Numbered from the stretch's first letter, positions 33,534 to 43,253 are shown. The stretch: DNA of 64,000 nt from an uncultured Verrucomicrobiota bacterium (GCA_903826865.1 CAIKGD010000007.1:62001-126000), one strand, 5' to 3'. The notes: generated from the letters alone by a model not told the origin. Numbers and translations are program-made.

Positions 33534-34532
33534 ATGAAAATTAAGAATCTTCAAATTTTGAACCGCGAAGGAAAGATTCCGGACGATGGCTGGTACCAGA
33601 TCGTACCGCTTGGCGAGTTCCCGGTCAGCGCCGAAGGTCCGCAAGGCCAGCGCATCAAACTCTCTCAGGTGATCGATGAAAAAGCTGTCACCTCGATGGC
33701 CGCAGGATTTCAGGCCGACGGCGAACTGCTGGTCGACTATGACCACGCATCGCTTGACGAAGACAAACCCAGCGAAGCCGCCGGGTGGATCCGAGAGGTC
33801 GAAGCGCGCTCCGATGGTCTCTACGCCAAGATTGAATGGACGGACACCGGCAGTGCCGCCGTCACGAACAAACGCTACCGCTACGTTTCCCCGGTCTGGA
33901 ACCGTAATGAATGTGAGGAGGTCGGGAAGAATCGGGTTCGCCCGCTGCGCATGGACTCTCTCGCTTTGACTAATGTACCGAATCTCAAGGGCATGAGGCC
34001 GCTGTCGAATCGCGGGACAGTGGACGAACCTCAGAATATCCGCGCAGGAGAACAGCAGATGAAAGAACTCATCACGCTTCTCGGCCTGGCAGTTGACGCG
34101 ACCGATCAAATGGTTGTGGATGCCGTCAAAGCCTTGAAGACTAGCGCGGACGAAGCACCCGCTTTAAAAAACCGCGCCGAAACTGCCGAAGGTAAACTTC
34201 AGGCAGCCGAAACCAAGCAGCTCGAAATAGACGCCGATGCGTTCTGTGGAAAGTTTGCCAAGCACATCACAAACCGCGACCAGGTACGCGGCCAGTTCAT
34301 TGCGAACCGGGCCGGAACCGAAGCGCTGTTTGCAGGCCTCAAGCTCGACGTCGCCGCCGAACCCAGTACCGCGCTTAAAAACCGCGCCACCGGAAATCCG
34401 GATGACAAAGGTGGCCAAGGCGATGATGCAGCAGCGGCCAAAATCCGCAACCGGGCAACCGAGATCATGAATCAGCGCAAGTGCTCGTGGGGCGTCGCGT
34501 TCGACGCTGCTCAGTCCGAATCGAAAAAATAA
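33534..34532 (+). CDS. Mu I-like protease/scaffold protein
   Basis: A 332-residue protein from ATG 33534 (GAGG upstream). The N-terminal protease domain (about 1-160) includes WYQIVPLGEFPVS, LVDYDHASLDEDKPSEAAGW and RYVSPVWNRN, ending RMDSLALTNVPNLKGM. This is the phage prohead protease (peptidase U35) pattern. The C-terminal half is a helical scaffold (PALKNRAETAEGKLQAAETK). It shapes and matures the head. Confidence 0.8.
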   Translation: MKIKNLQILNREGKIPDDGWYQIVPLGEFPVSAEGPQGQRIKLSQVIDEKAVTSMAAGFQADGELLVDYDHASLDEDKPSEAAGWIREVEARSDGLYAKIEWTDTGSAAVTNKRYRYVSPVWNRNECEEVGKNRVRPLRMDSLALTNVPNLKGMRPLSNRGTVDEPQNIRAGEQQMKELITLLGLAVDATDQMVVDAVKALKTSADEAPALKNRAETAEGKLQAAETKQLEIDADAFCGKFAKHITNRDQVRGQFIANRAGTEALFAGLKLDVAAEPSTALKNRATGNPDDKGGQGDDAAAAKIRNRATEIMNQRKCSWGVAFDAAQSESKK

Positions 34533-34576
34533 GTAAGGCGCTGACCTCGTGTCAGCCCGCAACGAAAGGAAAAACC

Positions 34577-34990
34577 ATGTATCCAAGTCAAAGCAATACT
34601 CAAGAGGGCAATATCGTCCTCCCGGCGAACGCAAGCCTCGTCGGCAAAGAAGGCTTCCTCTGTAAGATCGTGAACGATGGCGGTGTCGCCAAAGCTGATC
34701 TTCCGGGTGCCGCCACCGACGTATGCAACTACGTCATTCTCGAAGGCGCTGCCATTGATGCCGATTGCGTCATCGCTCCGCTGACTCCGGGCCGCAATGT
34801 CCGTGTCGTCGCCAAGTCCACCACGCTGGTTCCCGGCGACAAGGTGATCGGCTACGCCTCCGGATCTGAAGGCAAGCTCACGGAATACGCCAGCGGCGCA
34901 GCGTTCATCGTCGGCGTGTGCGAAGAAGTTGGCGATACCGAAGATCAGCTGGTGCTGATCCGTCCGGTTCTCTCCATCGTCACGGCTTAA
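34577..34990 (+). CDS. Head decoration-like protein (DUF2190-like)
   Basis: A 137-residue beta-rich protein from ATG 34577 (GAAAGGA upstream). Segments such as VLPANASLVGKEGFLCKIVN, PLTPGRNVRVVAKSTTLVPG and GKLTEYASGAAFIVGVCEE fit small capsid-stabilising proteins. It lies between the protease and the major capsid, the usual place. Confidence 0.65.
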   Translation: MYPSQSNTQEGNIVLPANASLVGKEGFLCKIVNDGGVAKADLPGAATDVCNYVILEGAAIDADCVIAPLTPGRNVRVVAKSTTLVPGDKVIGYASGSEGKLTEYASGAAFIVGVCEEVGDTEDQLVLIRPVLSIVTA

Positions 34991-35021
34991 TCAATCAACC
35001 CATAACTGAAAGGAAATCATC

Positions 35022-35954
35022 ATGGGACGTTTAGCAAATCTGGGTTCAAACCCGACAATCATCCAGTACGCCAAAGGGGCGTCACAGGCGGCGATCGCGA
35101 AGATCGCTGAGTTCCTCGCACCAACCGTCGATGTCGCAACCATGACGGGGCAATATAAAGTTTACGATGCCAAGCATCGTTTCAAACTTCCGAAATCGCA
35201 GCGCTCTGTCGGCGGTCGCGCCGTTCAGCTCGGCTTCGATGCCACGGACGCTTCGTTCAACCTGAAGGCCAATGCGCTCGACGCGCCGATCGACATTCAG
35301 GAATCGATGGCATCCGAAGACATGGAAAGCGCCATGATGGAAGCCGCTGACCTGGTCGCGGAAACCGCCGGGCTGATCCATGAGAAGTCCACTGTCGACA
35401 CGGCTGTGGCCGCGTTGGTCGCTGAGACTCCGGACTTCAGCGCATCGATTGACCCGATCAAGTTCATTGATGAGCAGATCCTCGCCGTGCTCAAGGCTAC
35501 CAAGTCTGGCAGCACGATGGAAATCGGCATTCTGATGGGAGCCACCTGTCTGCTGAAGCTGAAAAACCATCCGCTGGTCACCAAACGGATCATCAATGGA
35601 AAAGGCGCGAACAACGTCGCCGTGGTCAACGAACAGGCCCTCAAGGACATGTTCATCGGCAATCCTGAAGTGAAGTCCAGCTTCATGGTTTTCGACGACT
35701 CCGCCGAAGGCTTAGCCGAAGACATCAAGTTCCTGCTCGACACCAGCATGATCGTGTTCGCCCGCAAGTCGAACCCGACCCGCCGCGACCCGTCTTTCAT
35801 GAAGACGTTCCGCCTGCGCGGAAAATGGATGGTGCCCGGCACCTACGTCCGCGATGACGGCCGTGAAGAAGTCGCCAAGTTCGATTGGCACGAACAGATC
35901 GCTGTGACCAACTCCGCAGCCGCGAAGCTGATCACCCCGAACTTCGGCAGCTAA
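35022..35954 (+). CDS. Major capsid protein
   Basis: This 310-residue protein starts MGRLANLGSNPTIIQYAKG with GAAAGGA upstream. Size, position after protease and decoration genes, and segments such as FKLPKSQRSVGGRAVQLGFD and ETAGLIHEKSTVDTAVAALV fit an HK97-fold capsid protein. It is not clearly the Mu gpT type. It forms the icosahedral shell. Confidence 0.75.
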   Translation: MGRLANLGSNPTIIQYAKGASQAAIAKIAEFLAPTVDVATMTGQYKVYDAKHRFKLPKSQRSVGGRAVQLGFDATDASFNLKANALDAPIDIQESMASEDMESAMMEAADLVAETAGLIHEKSTVDTAVAALVAETPDFSASIDPIKFIDEQILAVLKATKSGSTMEIGILMGATCLLKLKNHPLVTKRIINGKGANNVAVVNEQALKDMFIGNPEVKSSFMVFDDSAEGLAEDIKFLLDTSMIVFARKSNPTRRDPSFMKTFRLRGKWMVPGTYVRDDGREEVAKFDWHEQIAVTNSAAAKLITPNFGS

Positions 35955-36002
35955 TCCACCGTCCCGCCCCGGCAACGGGGCGGGCATAACTGAAAGGCAA
36001 TT

Positions 36003-36392
36003 ATGAAAAAAACACTCGCTCTCATTCTGATCGCAATCGCGGTTCTTTTTGCGGTTCAGGCTCAGGCCGAATCCGTTCCGTTCTCGACGAACGTGACTAT
36101 CACAGCAGGTTCCGGATCGTTCACCTACAGCTCGGCACTCCGTAAGGACTATGCATCGAGCTTTAAGGTTCTCGCCGTAATCGGCCCGTGCACGGCTGGC
36201 CTCACGAATACTTATCAGATAGTCGATGGCGGAGTCACCAATAAGCTCGGCACTGGAACGAAGGTGGTAGCTGCTGGCGACGCAGCCTTGGCTGTAACGT
36301 CTGACTGGCCGCACTTCCGTACATCTAAAGTGCTGATCAACTCCGGCGACACCAATACCTTCACCGCAACCATCATCGGCCTCGAAGACTAA
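36003..36392 (+). CDS. Exported protein within the head module
   Basis: This 129-residue protein has a textbook Sec signal peptide (MKKTLALILIAIAVLFAVQA, cleavage after AQA). The mature part is beta-rich (SVPFSTNVTITAGSGSFTYS ... TNTFTATIIGLED). It lies between major capsid and head-tail connector genes, where exported proteins are not expected. GAAAGGC precedes the ATG. The function is unknown; it may be a surface-displayed product or a virion protein assembled outside the cytoplasm. Confidence 0.6.
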   Translation: MKKTLALILIAIAVLFAVQAQAESVPFSTNVTITAGSGSFTYSSALRKDYASSFKVLAVIGPCTAGLTNTYQIVDGGVTNKLGTGTKVVAAGDAALAVTSDWPHFRTSKVLINSGDTNTFTATIIGLED

Positions 36393-36469
36393 CCCGCTCC
36401 GGGCGGCGTTCGCGCCGCCCGGATAACCCGTAAGGGCGCACCCTTGTGGTCGCCCGGAGTTTAGCGCAC

Positions 36470-36913
36470 ATGTGGAAAGTAATCACAGAATCCGATGTCC
36501 TGACGCAGATCTCCGGCACCGAGCTGGAATCCCTGCGCGGCGTTGTGCTGGCCGATGGTCAGGCCGACCCGGTACAACCATCGATTGACGCCATCACGGC
36601 CAAGGTGCGCGGTTTCGTAGCCGGGAACATCCACAACGAGCTTGATGCAGATCCCGCCAAAATTCCCGACCGCCTGATCGATGCAGCAGTCAGCCTGATC
36701 ATCGTTAAAATAATTTCACGCACCACGATGGAGCCGAACGCGACGCGCCAGAAATCAGCAGAAGGTGCAGACAGTCTGCTGCGCGATGTCTCCGCCGCAA
36801 AATTTTCTATCACCGACCCGGTATCTGGAAATGAAAACTCAGCGGTACCGCTCCCGACTTATTCACCGGCCCGCACCCGCCGCTTCACCGGCGACACGCA
36901 GAGGGGAATCTGA
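36470..36913 (+). CDS. Mu gp36-like (DUF1320) head-tail connector
   Basis: This 147-residue mainly helical protein (VITESDVLTQISGTELESLR, AKVRGFVAGNIHNELDADPA, IPDRLIDAAVSLIIVKIISR) fits the DUF1320 connector family. The ATG at 36470 with CGGAG upstream is preferred over an upstream GTG. Its stop and the next start overlap (TGATG). Confidence 0.65.
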   Translation: MWKVITESDVLTQISGTELESLRGVVLADGQADPVQPSIDAITAKVRGFVAGNIHNELDADPAKIPDRLIDAAVSLIIVKIISRTTMEPNATRQKSAEGADSLLRDVSAAKFSITDPVSGNENSAVPLPTYSPARTRRFTGDTQRGI

Positions 36914-37200
36914 TGTTGAAAGAAAAACTCCAGTCAGCGGTTGCGGAACTGAAAAAGGTGTACACCAACGTGCTGGTTCGTCCCGGATCTGGCGAAGGCG
37001 AGATCGACATTACAATCGATCTGAAAGACAGCAGAAACGGCGCTGCAGAGCGGGTGCAGGCGCTCGAAATAATTAAGGCCAGCGGCTTGAAGGCGCATGG
37101 CTTCGTCGCCTCGCAGCAGTGCTCAAAAATCTTTCTACGCAACATTCATGAAGTTGCCCCCAGCTCCACGCTCCCAGCCCCTAGCGAATCCCAGCAATGA
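36913..37200 (+). CDS. Hypothetical head-tail region protein
   Basis: A 95-residue product (LQSAVAELKKVYTNVLVRPG, then GEIDITIDLKD). It lies between the DUF1320 connector and the tail terminator and overlaps both. No family is recognised; the location suggests a connector or tail-completion role. Confidence 0.5.
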   Translation: MLKEKLQSAVAELKKVYTNVLVRPGSGEGEIDITIDLKDSRNGAAERVQALEIIKASGLKAHGFVASQQCSKIFLRNIHEVAPSSTLPAPSESQQ

Positions 37201-37640
37201 ACTTTGAACCCTCCATCTTAGCCCGGCTTCAGGAAGAGGTTGTCGCCCGTCTCAAAGGCGACGCCTATCTATCTGAAATCGAAGTCGTCGGCGAAGAGCG
37301 TAAAGACCTCGTCCAGACGATTACACTTTCCCTGCAAAAACTCGGCGTAGTGATCGTGGTGCAGACGGTGGCGGCCAATGCTACGCACCCGAATCTTCCG
37401 GGGCCGAACTTCGACAGCCTTAAGTTTTCTGTCGAGATCATTGAAAACGTGCTGTTTAACCGCGCCGCGAAGGGAACCAACAAACCGGCCCTTGAAATTG
37501 CGGTGCGCGTTGCGCAGCGCCTGCATCACTTTCGCCCGACCATCGGCGGCGGAACCATCATTATTGATAACCCCAGCATCCAGCTGGCAGCCAACGAACA
37601 GAATTTGATCTACGACGTGAATTTTAAAATCGGAGAATAG
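37197..37640 (+). CDS. Tail terminator-like protein (Mu gp37/DUF1834-like)
   Basis: This 147-residue alpha/beta protein (SILARLQEEVVARLKGDAYL, VVQTVAANATHPNLPGPNFD, IAVRVAQRLHHFRPTIGGGT) has the size and order of the gp37 family, which caps the tail tube. It overlaps its upstream neighbour. Confidence 0.6.
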   Translation: MNFEPSILARLQEEVVARLKGDAYLSEIEVVGEERKDLVQTITLSLQKLGVVIVVQTVAANATHPNLPGPNFDSLKFSVEIIENVLFNRAAKGTNKPALEIAVRVAQRLHHFRPTIGGGTIIIDNPSIQLAANEQNLIYDVNFKIGE

Positions 37641-37654
37641 AAAGGAATACGACC

Positions 37655-38614
37655 ATGGACAGAGCAAATATCATCAACGGCCCGGCAATCATCACCTTTA
37701 AAGGTGCATCGTTTTATACCGAGGGCGACATCGAAGTGAATCCAGGCATCAGCTATGGCGAAATCAATACGGCCATGCACGGCAAGGTCGATTCGTTCAT
37801 CGAAGACATCGTCGCCGAAATCACCTTCACGCCTGCAGGGCAGTGGATCGCCGAGCATCTTGCCGTTTTGTTCCCATATGCCGCGCCGGTTATCGGCAGC
37901 AGCATCTTCGGCTCAAGCGACACCGATGTCACCATCCAGACGCTGGCCGGCCAGCTCATCACTTGGAAGGCGGGGGCGATCACCAAGATGCCCGACCTGA
38001 TCCTTTCCGCCGTCAAACCCGCCCTGGGCGCGGTCACCATCGCCTGTATTGGCGAGAATGCCACCGAATGGAGTGACGAGGCCAAACGCTCTGTCGTGGC
38101 TGCTACCGCCTTTTCCGACGCATCCTTCGATCCGGCGGACATCAAGATGGCCGCCTATGTCGCGGCGATCACCGGCGCTTCGGCACCGTGGGATGCGATT
38201 GAAACGCAGGAAGGCTGGACAATCAGTTTTGACGTCAAGACCGAGCCGGTTAAAACCGACGCGCTTGGAACGGTTGATATGCGGATAGGCGGCGTGACCG
38301 CCTCGGCTAAGTGCACTCCTGTCGGGATCAGTGAAGCCCAGCTGCTGGCAAAACTCCCGCTGCAAGGCGCTGGAATTTCCCGTGGCGTCCGCCTGTCCGG
38401 ACTCGGCGCGGATCTGACCATTGCCGGGCCTAATGTCGGCGATCCGATTGTAGTTCTGAAAAATGCGGTCATGAAGACCGGCCAGCTCAAGTTCGGAGCC
38501 ACCGCGCTACGCATCGGCGAGATCGAATTCGAATGTGCGGTCACCTTCACGGCCGGAGTTCGCAACGCACTCTTCACCGTCGGCAGCGTACCTGAGCCTG
38601 ATCCGGAAGCTTAA
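37655..38614 (+). CDS. Tail tube protein
   Basis: This 319-residue beta-rich protein (GPAIITFKGASFYTEGDIEV ... GWTISFDVKTEPVKTDALGT ... GEIEFECAVTFTAGV) is placed between the tail terminator and tail genes. No sheath gene is next to it, so the tail should be long and non-contractile. AAAGGAA precedes the ATG. The duplicated halves recall siphovirus tube proteins with an added domain. Confidence 0.65.
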   Translation: MDRANIINGPAIITFKGASFYTEGDIEVNPGISYGEINTAMHGKVDSFIEDIVAEITFTPAGQWIAEHLAVLFPYAAPVIGSSIFGSSDTDVTIQTLAGQLITWKAGAITKMPDLILSAVKPALGAVTIACIGENATEWSDEAKRSVVAATAFSDASFDPADIKMAAYVAAITGASAPWDAIETQEGWTISFDVKTEPVKTDALGTVDMRIGGVTASAKCTPVGISEAQLLAKLPLQGAGISRGVRLSGLGADLTIAGPNVGDPIVVLKNAVMKTGQLKFGATALRIGEIEFECAVTFTAGVRNALFTVGSVPEPDPEA

Positions 38615-38641
38615 TCGTCAATCGGAAATCGGCAGTCATCA

Positions 38642-39127
38642 ATGCGTATAACCATCACAGCGGAAGGCGGAGATCCGGTCATCCTTTGCGACCACGGGCG
38701 CGAAGGACCGGCCGAGATGACTCCGCTACCGCTGCGGCGCGTTGACGTTAATGAGTTCGTCCAGGGTCTGTACGCCAAGCCTAAAAACCGTGGCAATACC
38801 CTGAACCAGTTGAGTTTCAGCAAGAGCACCGAACACGAAAACTACACCGCCGCGCAGCTTTTCCTTTTCCAGTTGAATGAGAAGGTTCCGGTTTCCGGAA
38901 CGCTCGAAATCGAGCTGGACGATCAGTTGACACATTTAGAGGCGCTTAACGCCACGGTAGAGATCGCTCCTCTGCCGATATTCGGCGTCATGACAATGGT
39001 GAGCTACACCATAAAATACGGTGCGGTAAACGCGATATTCGAGGCGGTTCCTTTGCTGACATCGGACGGCAAGCAGCGCGTCGATGCTGCCGGAAAAATT
39101 ATGTTTGTGAGAAAGGAAATACTATGA
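38642..39127 (+). CDS. Hypothetical tail protein
   Basis: A 161-residue protein (MRITITAEGGDPVILCDHGR ... RRVDVNEFVQGLYAKPKNRG ... MTMVSYTIKYGAVNAIFEAV) that looks like a beta-sandwich tail component. A word repeat (38613-38638) fills the gap to the tail tube gene, and no good Shine-Dalgarno is seen. Its stop overlaps the next start (ATGA). Confidence 0.5.
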   Translation: MRITITAEGGDPVILCDHGREGPAEMTPLPLRRVDVNEFVQGLYAKPKNRGNTLNQLSFSKSTEHENYTAAQLFLFQLNEKVPVSGTLEIELDDQLTHLEALNATVEIAPLPIFGVMTMVSYTIKYGAVNAIFEAVPLLTSDGKQRVDAAGKIMFVRKEIL

Positions 39128-39618
39128 AAAAAGCATGTTTAATAATCAGTCTGTGCGCAAGCGGTTGTGCTGTATTTGCCGGAACCAATGACTATATTTC
39201 AGCGTTTACCGGCGAAGAAACGGATCGCCGCCTTGGAGTTATCACCGATTTTACAAACAATGCGAGAACCGTCGTATATTCCGGCGGGCTGGCAGACGTT
39301 GGCTTCGTCAATGTCGTCATTAGCCCGGCATTCACTAACGCCAACTTTACCACGAACAATTTATCGGCTTATGTTGGAACGAATGTCGCCATGGTCACGA
39401 TACAGTTTAAAGGCATCGCCGCATCAACAGTATCGCTTCGCACAGCGGGAAACACGAACACGGTCGATGACACTTCGATCAACAGCGTCGCCATCGCTGC
39501 CGGATCAACGGCCAACATGACCTGCCTGACCGATCCGTCAGGCTGTGTAGAAGTCAAAGCCACGGCGAACACTTCTATGACCCTCATCGCATTCATTCGA
39601 CGCCACGTTTTTGAATAA
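39124..39618 (+). CDS. Exported protein in the tail module
   Basis: This 164-residue protein has a signal sequence (MKKACLIISLCASGCAVFAG), with cleavage after VFA or a weak lipobox at Cys 15. The mature part is Thr/Asn-rich beta structure with a chain of short strands (FTNANFTTNNLSAYVGTNVA, STVSLRTAGNTNTVDDTSIN), as in surface or fibre proteins. It begins the exported cassette 39124-43546. AAAGGAAA lies upstream. Confidence 0.6.
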   Translation: MKKACLIISLCASGCAVFAGTNDYISAFTGEETDRRLGVITDFTNNARTVVYSGGLADVGFVNVVISPAFTNANFTTNNLSAYVGTNVAMVTIQFKGIAASTVSLRTAGNTNTVDDTSINSVAIAAGSTANMTCLTDPSGCVEVKATANTSMTLIAFIRRHVFE

Positions 39619-39627
39619 GGAGACCGT

Positions 39628-41595
39628 ATGCCCTTCAGGTTTCACATTTCAGGTTTCAGGTGTCTAATCGCTTTATGCCTATGCGCCTTTTCCCCTCTGT
39701 CCCTTTATTCCGCCCAGCGCGAGCTGAACGAAAAATGGAAAGTCGACGTCGGCCAGAAGCAAAAACAGCCGATCAAATTCTTCCAGGCTGAATCGGTGCG
39801 ACTCACCGAGACCTTCACGCAGAATGGCTCGCCGCTGGATATGACCGGGACGAATACCATTGTCGTATGGGAAATCAACGGCTGGGCAGACTGCACCAAC
39901 ACCTACGCGATTTGCACGGGCACGGTTTCCAGTGCCAGCAACGTTGTTTCTTTTACTCTAAATTCTGAACTTTCAAACCTGCCCGCCTCAAACTACTTGG
40001 GCTTTGTCCGGGCTTTACAAGCCGACGGCACGAACCTTTCACAAGTCGCTGTACTGGCTTATCAGACGATTTCGGTTGTGTGGTCACCTGACTCGCGCAA
40101 CTACAATCTCGTCGGTCCGTTCACATACACCATCATGGGCCCGCAAGGCCCTCCGGGAGAAACTGGTCCGCAAGGCCCGCCCGGAACGAACGGCATTGAT
40201 GGCGCAATTGGCCCGCAAGGCCCGCAAGGCCCGCCCGGAACGAACGGCGTTGATGGCGCAATCGGCCCGCAAGGCCCGCAGGGAGAAACCGGCCCGCAGG
40301 GGCCGCAAGGTATTCAAGGCCCGGCGGGCGAGGGGGTTGATACCAACCTGACGGCCCGTGTTTCGGCGGTCGAGTCCGATCTGTCTAATCTGTCCGCTGC
40401 GTCGGTGCTCCGCACCGACATCACCGGCGGCTGGTATTATCCAGACTGGTTTCAGTGGAGCTTTACGCCAGCGGCTGATGGGACCCCGGACAGCACTTCG
40501 ACGCTGACAAATAATGATGTCGTGCTGACGCGCTCGATTTATTCCGCGATGGGCGGAAGTTTTGATATTAATTTTAGCGGGCTGCGCTCGGCTGATTTTA
40601 CGGAACCGGTGGTCACGTCGGCCACCCCGTCGGTCGCCACGGCCACGGTAAACAAGGTCTGGTATGTCGCTCCTGGAACGGCCACCGTATCGGCGGTGAT
40701 TGGCGATTTTGGGCGAAGCACCAATCTCGTTATTGATCTACTGAGCTCTTTAACAAACGACACAGTTACCGGCTGCGTACCCGGCTCTGCCGTGTGCGCC
40801 TTTGTAGAAGGAATTGACAGCCGCTTAGGCGACGGAACGGACAAGGCTGTTTTTTCGGTACAGGATCATGCGGCGACCAACTATGTGCGCAATACCAACA
40901 GCTGGGTGGCTGACATTGACCTGACTGGAGTTTCGCCGTGGTCGTCGAATCTCGGAAGATTTTATTGCGGAACGCTGATCGGAAGCGACTGCGCACTCTT
41001 CGCCTCGCACACGCTTTTATGGAACGCAACGCTTCCGGTCGGCGGAACGATCCGTTTTATAACGTCTGACAATAGAGTTATTGAGCGGACGATGGTTTCC
41101 CGGGCTCAAGTCAGTTATACCGACTTTACGCTCGTCCGGTTGTCGGCGGCCATCAGCACCAACGACTGCCGTCCGGCTTTGCTGCTGCCTGCCGACCAGG
41201 CCGAATATATGGCCTATTCAGGGTCTTATGGCGAGTTGCGGCCGTTCCTCTGGGTCGATCAATATGAAAATGCGCTTTGTGCAAACACGACGCTGATTAA
41301 TCAGAACTGTACATTGCGCGAAAGCACAAACTCCGTCCGGTCGCTGTACAGCAAGCTCCCTGTTGTCGGTGATTCCGGCAGTCCAATGTTTCTTGTTTTA
41401 AGCGGAAGCCGCCCGATTTTGATAAGCACATTGAGTTCGACGCTTGGCGGTCCGTCTGTCGGATACTACAACGCATTAATCCGCTCAACTGCCGCAGCCC
41501 TTGGATGCGCGACCGGAACAATTTGCGATGCAGATTTCTCAGCCATGGGCTTCACAAACTTTTATCCGAAACCGCCGTCGCCGGGAGGAAACTGA
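39628..41595 (+). CDS. Exported collagen-repeat protein with trypsin-like (S1) protease domain
   Basis: This 655-residue protein has a signal peptide whose n-region is word-repeat derived ([20 protein letters not shown], cleavage near LYSA). A BppU-like N-terminal domain (about 30-165) comes next, then 22 uninterrupted collagen-type G-x-y triplets (171-236), a coiled-coil stretch ([15 protein letters not shown]), and a beta-domain. The C-terminal protease domain has His 461 (ALFASHTLL), Asp 499 (YTDFTLVRL) and Ser 583 (VGDSGSPMF). This order and spacing is that of trypsin-like proteases. The protein probably forms a trimeric, surface-exposed fibre that carries a protease, or self-processes. 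Confidence 0.75.
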   Translation: MPFRFHISGFRCLIALCLCAFSPLSLYSAQRELNEKWKVDVGQKQKQPIKFFQAESVRLTETFTQNGSPLDMTGTNTIVVWEINGWADCTNTYAICTGTVSSASNVVSFTLNSELSNLPASNYLGFVRALQADGTNLSQVAVLAYQTISVVWSPDSRNYNLVGPFTYTIMGPQGPPGETGPQGPPGTNGIDGAIGPQGPQGPPGTNGVDGAIGPQGPQGETGPQGPQGIQGPAGEGVDTNLTARVSAVESDLSNLSAASVLRTDITGGWYYPDWFQWSFTPAADGTPDSTSTLTNNDVVLTRSIYSAMGGSFDINFSGLRSADFTEPVVTSATPSVATATVNKVWYVAPGTATVSAVIGDFGRSTNLVIDLLSSLTNDTVTGCVPGSAVCAFVEGIDSRLGDGTDKAVFSVQDHAATNYVRNTNSWVADIDLTGVSPWSSNLGRFYCGTLIGSDCALFASHTLLWNATLPVGGTIRFITSDNRVIERTMVSRAQVSYTDFTLVRLSAAISTNDCRPALLLPADQAEYMAYSGSYGELRPFLWVDQYENALCANTTLINQNCTLRESTNSVRSLYSKLPVVGDSGSPMFLVLSGSRPILISTLSSTLGGPSVGYYNALIRSTAAALGCATGTICDADFSAMGFTNFYPKPPSPGGN

Positions 41596-41596
41596 T

Positions 41597-43075
41597 ATGC
41601 AGATTAAAAGCTATGCCGTTATTGCCGCCGCTGTTTTTTATTCAGCGTTTCATGCCGCTGCCATTCCGGTTGATCCAACGGTACGCAAAGCGTCAACAGC
41701 CGAAATTTATGAAACTGTAATTCCGGAGGGTGTCCTGCTGCGGGCGAACGACGGAACTCCGGGAGCTGTTTACGTTGGAGACGGCATCACGCCGGGCGGA
41801 ACACAAATCGGCGACGGAATGGGCTGGCAGGAAGGGGAGAGTCTGACAAGAGACCTTTATACCGGTGGCCATAAAATAATTTTAGGGAACTGGTCTTTAC
41901 TGACACTCGGAGGCTGGGCGGCGCTGTCGGGCGGCGAGGCATCCGTCACGACCGGCGGAGTATTCCATCTTAGCCAGAGCGGAAGCGTATTTATGGAAGC
42001 CATCAGCGAAAACGCGCTGGTACAGATTTCCAGTTTTGGTTATCAGGCTCCCTACCTTGTGTTAGGAATGAGCGCCGCCGGAACGCAGGCAACGATTGAG
42101 TATAGTACAAACCTGATTTCGTCAACATGGACAACCTGCCCGGTGGAAAGCATCGCCACCAATGGGTCTGTGCGGCAGTACAATATCAACCCGACCAACT
42201 TTTCAACCTACGCCTATTTTCGCGCCACCATCTCCAGCGGATCAGGCAGCGAAGTTAACTTTCTGGCCGCTGTAAAGGAAAACGGTGTACGCCTCGTGAC
42301 CATTGTTAATGTTCAGTCCGGAGCCGCACTTTCGGCGACGAACAATAATGGTGCTGTAACGCTAACTATTCCGACTAATCCGCCACCTGATATGAGTGGC
42401 TATTTAACAACGACAGGAACCGTGAACGCCGCGAACTTAACCAACACTCTTCCGTCCGGAGTTCTGGGAACGAGTGTTTCGCGCACAGTTGGCGGTCTGG
42501 CCACGACTGGAACTGTGCAGGCGGCTTCGTTCGCCGGGTCGGGCGCAAACTTGACTGGAATAACGGCCTCCCAGATCGGGGCGGTCAGTACAAATTCCGG
42601 GCGCAGAGTATCGTTCGGGTCTCAAGCATTGTATTTGTCGTCGGTCAACTATACGGCCTCTCCGCTGGGAAGTGAATATTATGGGTTCACTCACAACGCT
42701 CAAAGCGACACTCATTATTTGCCGGCACCTGCCGGCTCCACAAACATATTCGTCGGGTTAATATTCGGCTACACGGATCAGACGAATCAAGGCTGCCGCA
42801 TACGGCTTCAATACCGAACAATAACCTCAACCAATACAATTCGCACGAGCGATTTATATTACAATTGGGCGGTGTCGGCGACGAACGGTTGGAACGGAAC
42901 CGCGACAAACAGCGTGGTCTATATTTCTGCTGGCATTCCAACAAACCACTGGGGTGAGCGTGGTGGACAGTTGTCGGTTTGGACTTACACACCGTCAGGC
43001 GGAGGACTGACAACCTACCAGACAAACGGCCTTTGGTTTTTAATTCACGAAGCCGACATTCAGCCGGGCTATTAA
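41597..43075 (+). CDS. Exported tail-fibre-like protein
   Basis: A 492-residue protein from ATG 41597 (GGAGG upstream). The signal peptide is MQIKSYAVIAAAVFYSAF, cleaved near AAA. The start of the mature part, YVGDGITPGGTQIGDG, is typical of phage fibre N-terminal domains. A host-style module follows (TIEYSTNLISSTWTTCP ... YFRATI), then fibre-like repeats (VQAASFAGSGANLTGITASQ) and a C-terminal beta-domain (about 330-492), likely the receptor-binding tip. It lies directly after the protease gene; the pair is probably one functional unit. Confidence 0.7.
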   Translation: MQIKSYAVIAAAVFYSAFHAAAIPVDPTVRKASTAEIYETVIPEGVLLRANDGTPGAVYVGDGITPGGTQIGDGMGWQEGESLTRDLYTGGHKIILGNWSLLTLGGWAALSGGEASVTTGGVFHLSQSGSVFMEAISENALVQISSFGYQAPYLVLGMSAAGTQATIEYSTNLISSTWTTCPVESIATNGSVRQYNINPTNFSTYAYFRATISSGSGSEVNFLAAVKENGVRLVTIVNVQSGAALSATNNNGAVTLTIPTNPPPDMSGYLTTTGTVNAANLTNTLPSGVLGTSVSRTVGGLATTGTVQAASFAGSGANLTGITASQIGAVSTNSGRRVSFGSQALYLSSVNYTASPLGSEYYGFTHNAQSDTHYLPAPAGSTNIFVGLIFGYTDQTNQGCRIRLQYRTITSTNTIRTSDLYYNWAVSATNGWNGTATNSVVYISAGIPTNHWGERGGQLSVWTYTPSGGGLTTYQTNGLWFLIHEADIQPGY

Positions 43076-43085
43076 GGAGACCCTA

Positions 43086-43253
43086 ATGAACTTCCAACGT
43101 CATGACTTGGCCGGGGCGATCCGGACGAAGAGTTTTTTCAAGCCGGTACCGGTCAACATGGGTTTCGGCTGGCGCAAGTACCGCCGCGCCATATTGTGGC
43201 TGCTGTTTTCTGCCGTCTGTCTTCTGATTTCAATCCTCTCTCATGGGCATTAA
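43086..43253 (+). CDS. Small single-helix membrane protein
   Basis: This 55-residue product has a basic N-terminus and one C-terminal hydrophobic helix (AILWLLFSAVCLLISIL). AAGGAG lies 6 nt upstream. Size and place between fibre and lipoprotein genes would suit a lysis-accessory or anchor protein; there is no proof. Confidence 0.5.
   Translation: MNFQRHDLAGAIRTKSFFKPVPVNMGFGWRKYRRAILWLLFSAVCLLISILSHGH

Noticed and set aside
33139-33537. A 132-residue protein between portal and protease genes
   Set aside because: Most of it is translated word repeat, and no homology is recognised. Only the ATGA coupling supports it, so it is described as a repeat gap.
40084-40317. Long reverse-strand open frame rich in Arg-Ala-Leu
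   Set aside because: It is the antisense of the collagen triplets and has no ribosome site.
41597-43075. Diversity-generating retroelement target
   Set aside because: The fibre's N-terminal domain resembles those of variable fibres, but no reverse transcriptase and no template repeat was seen in the window.
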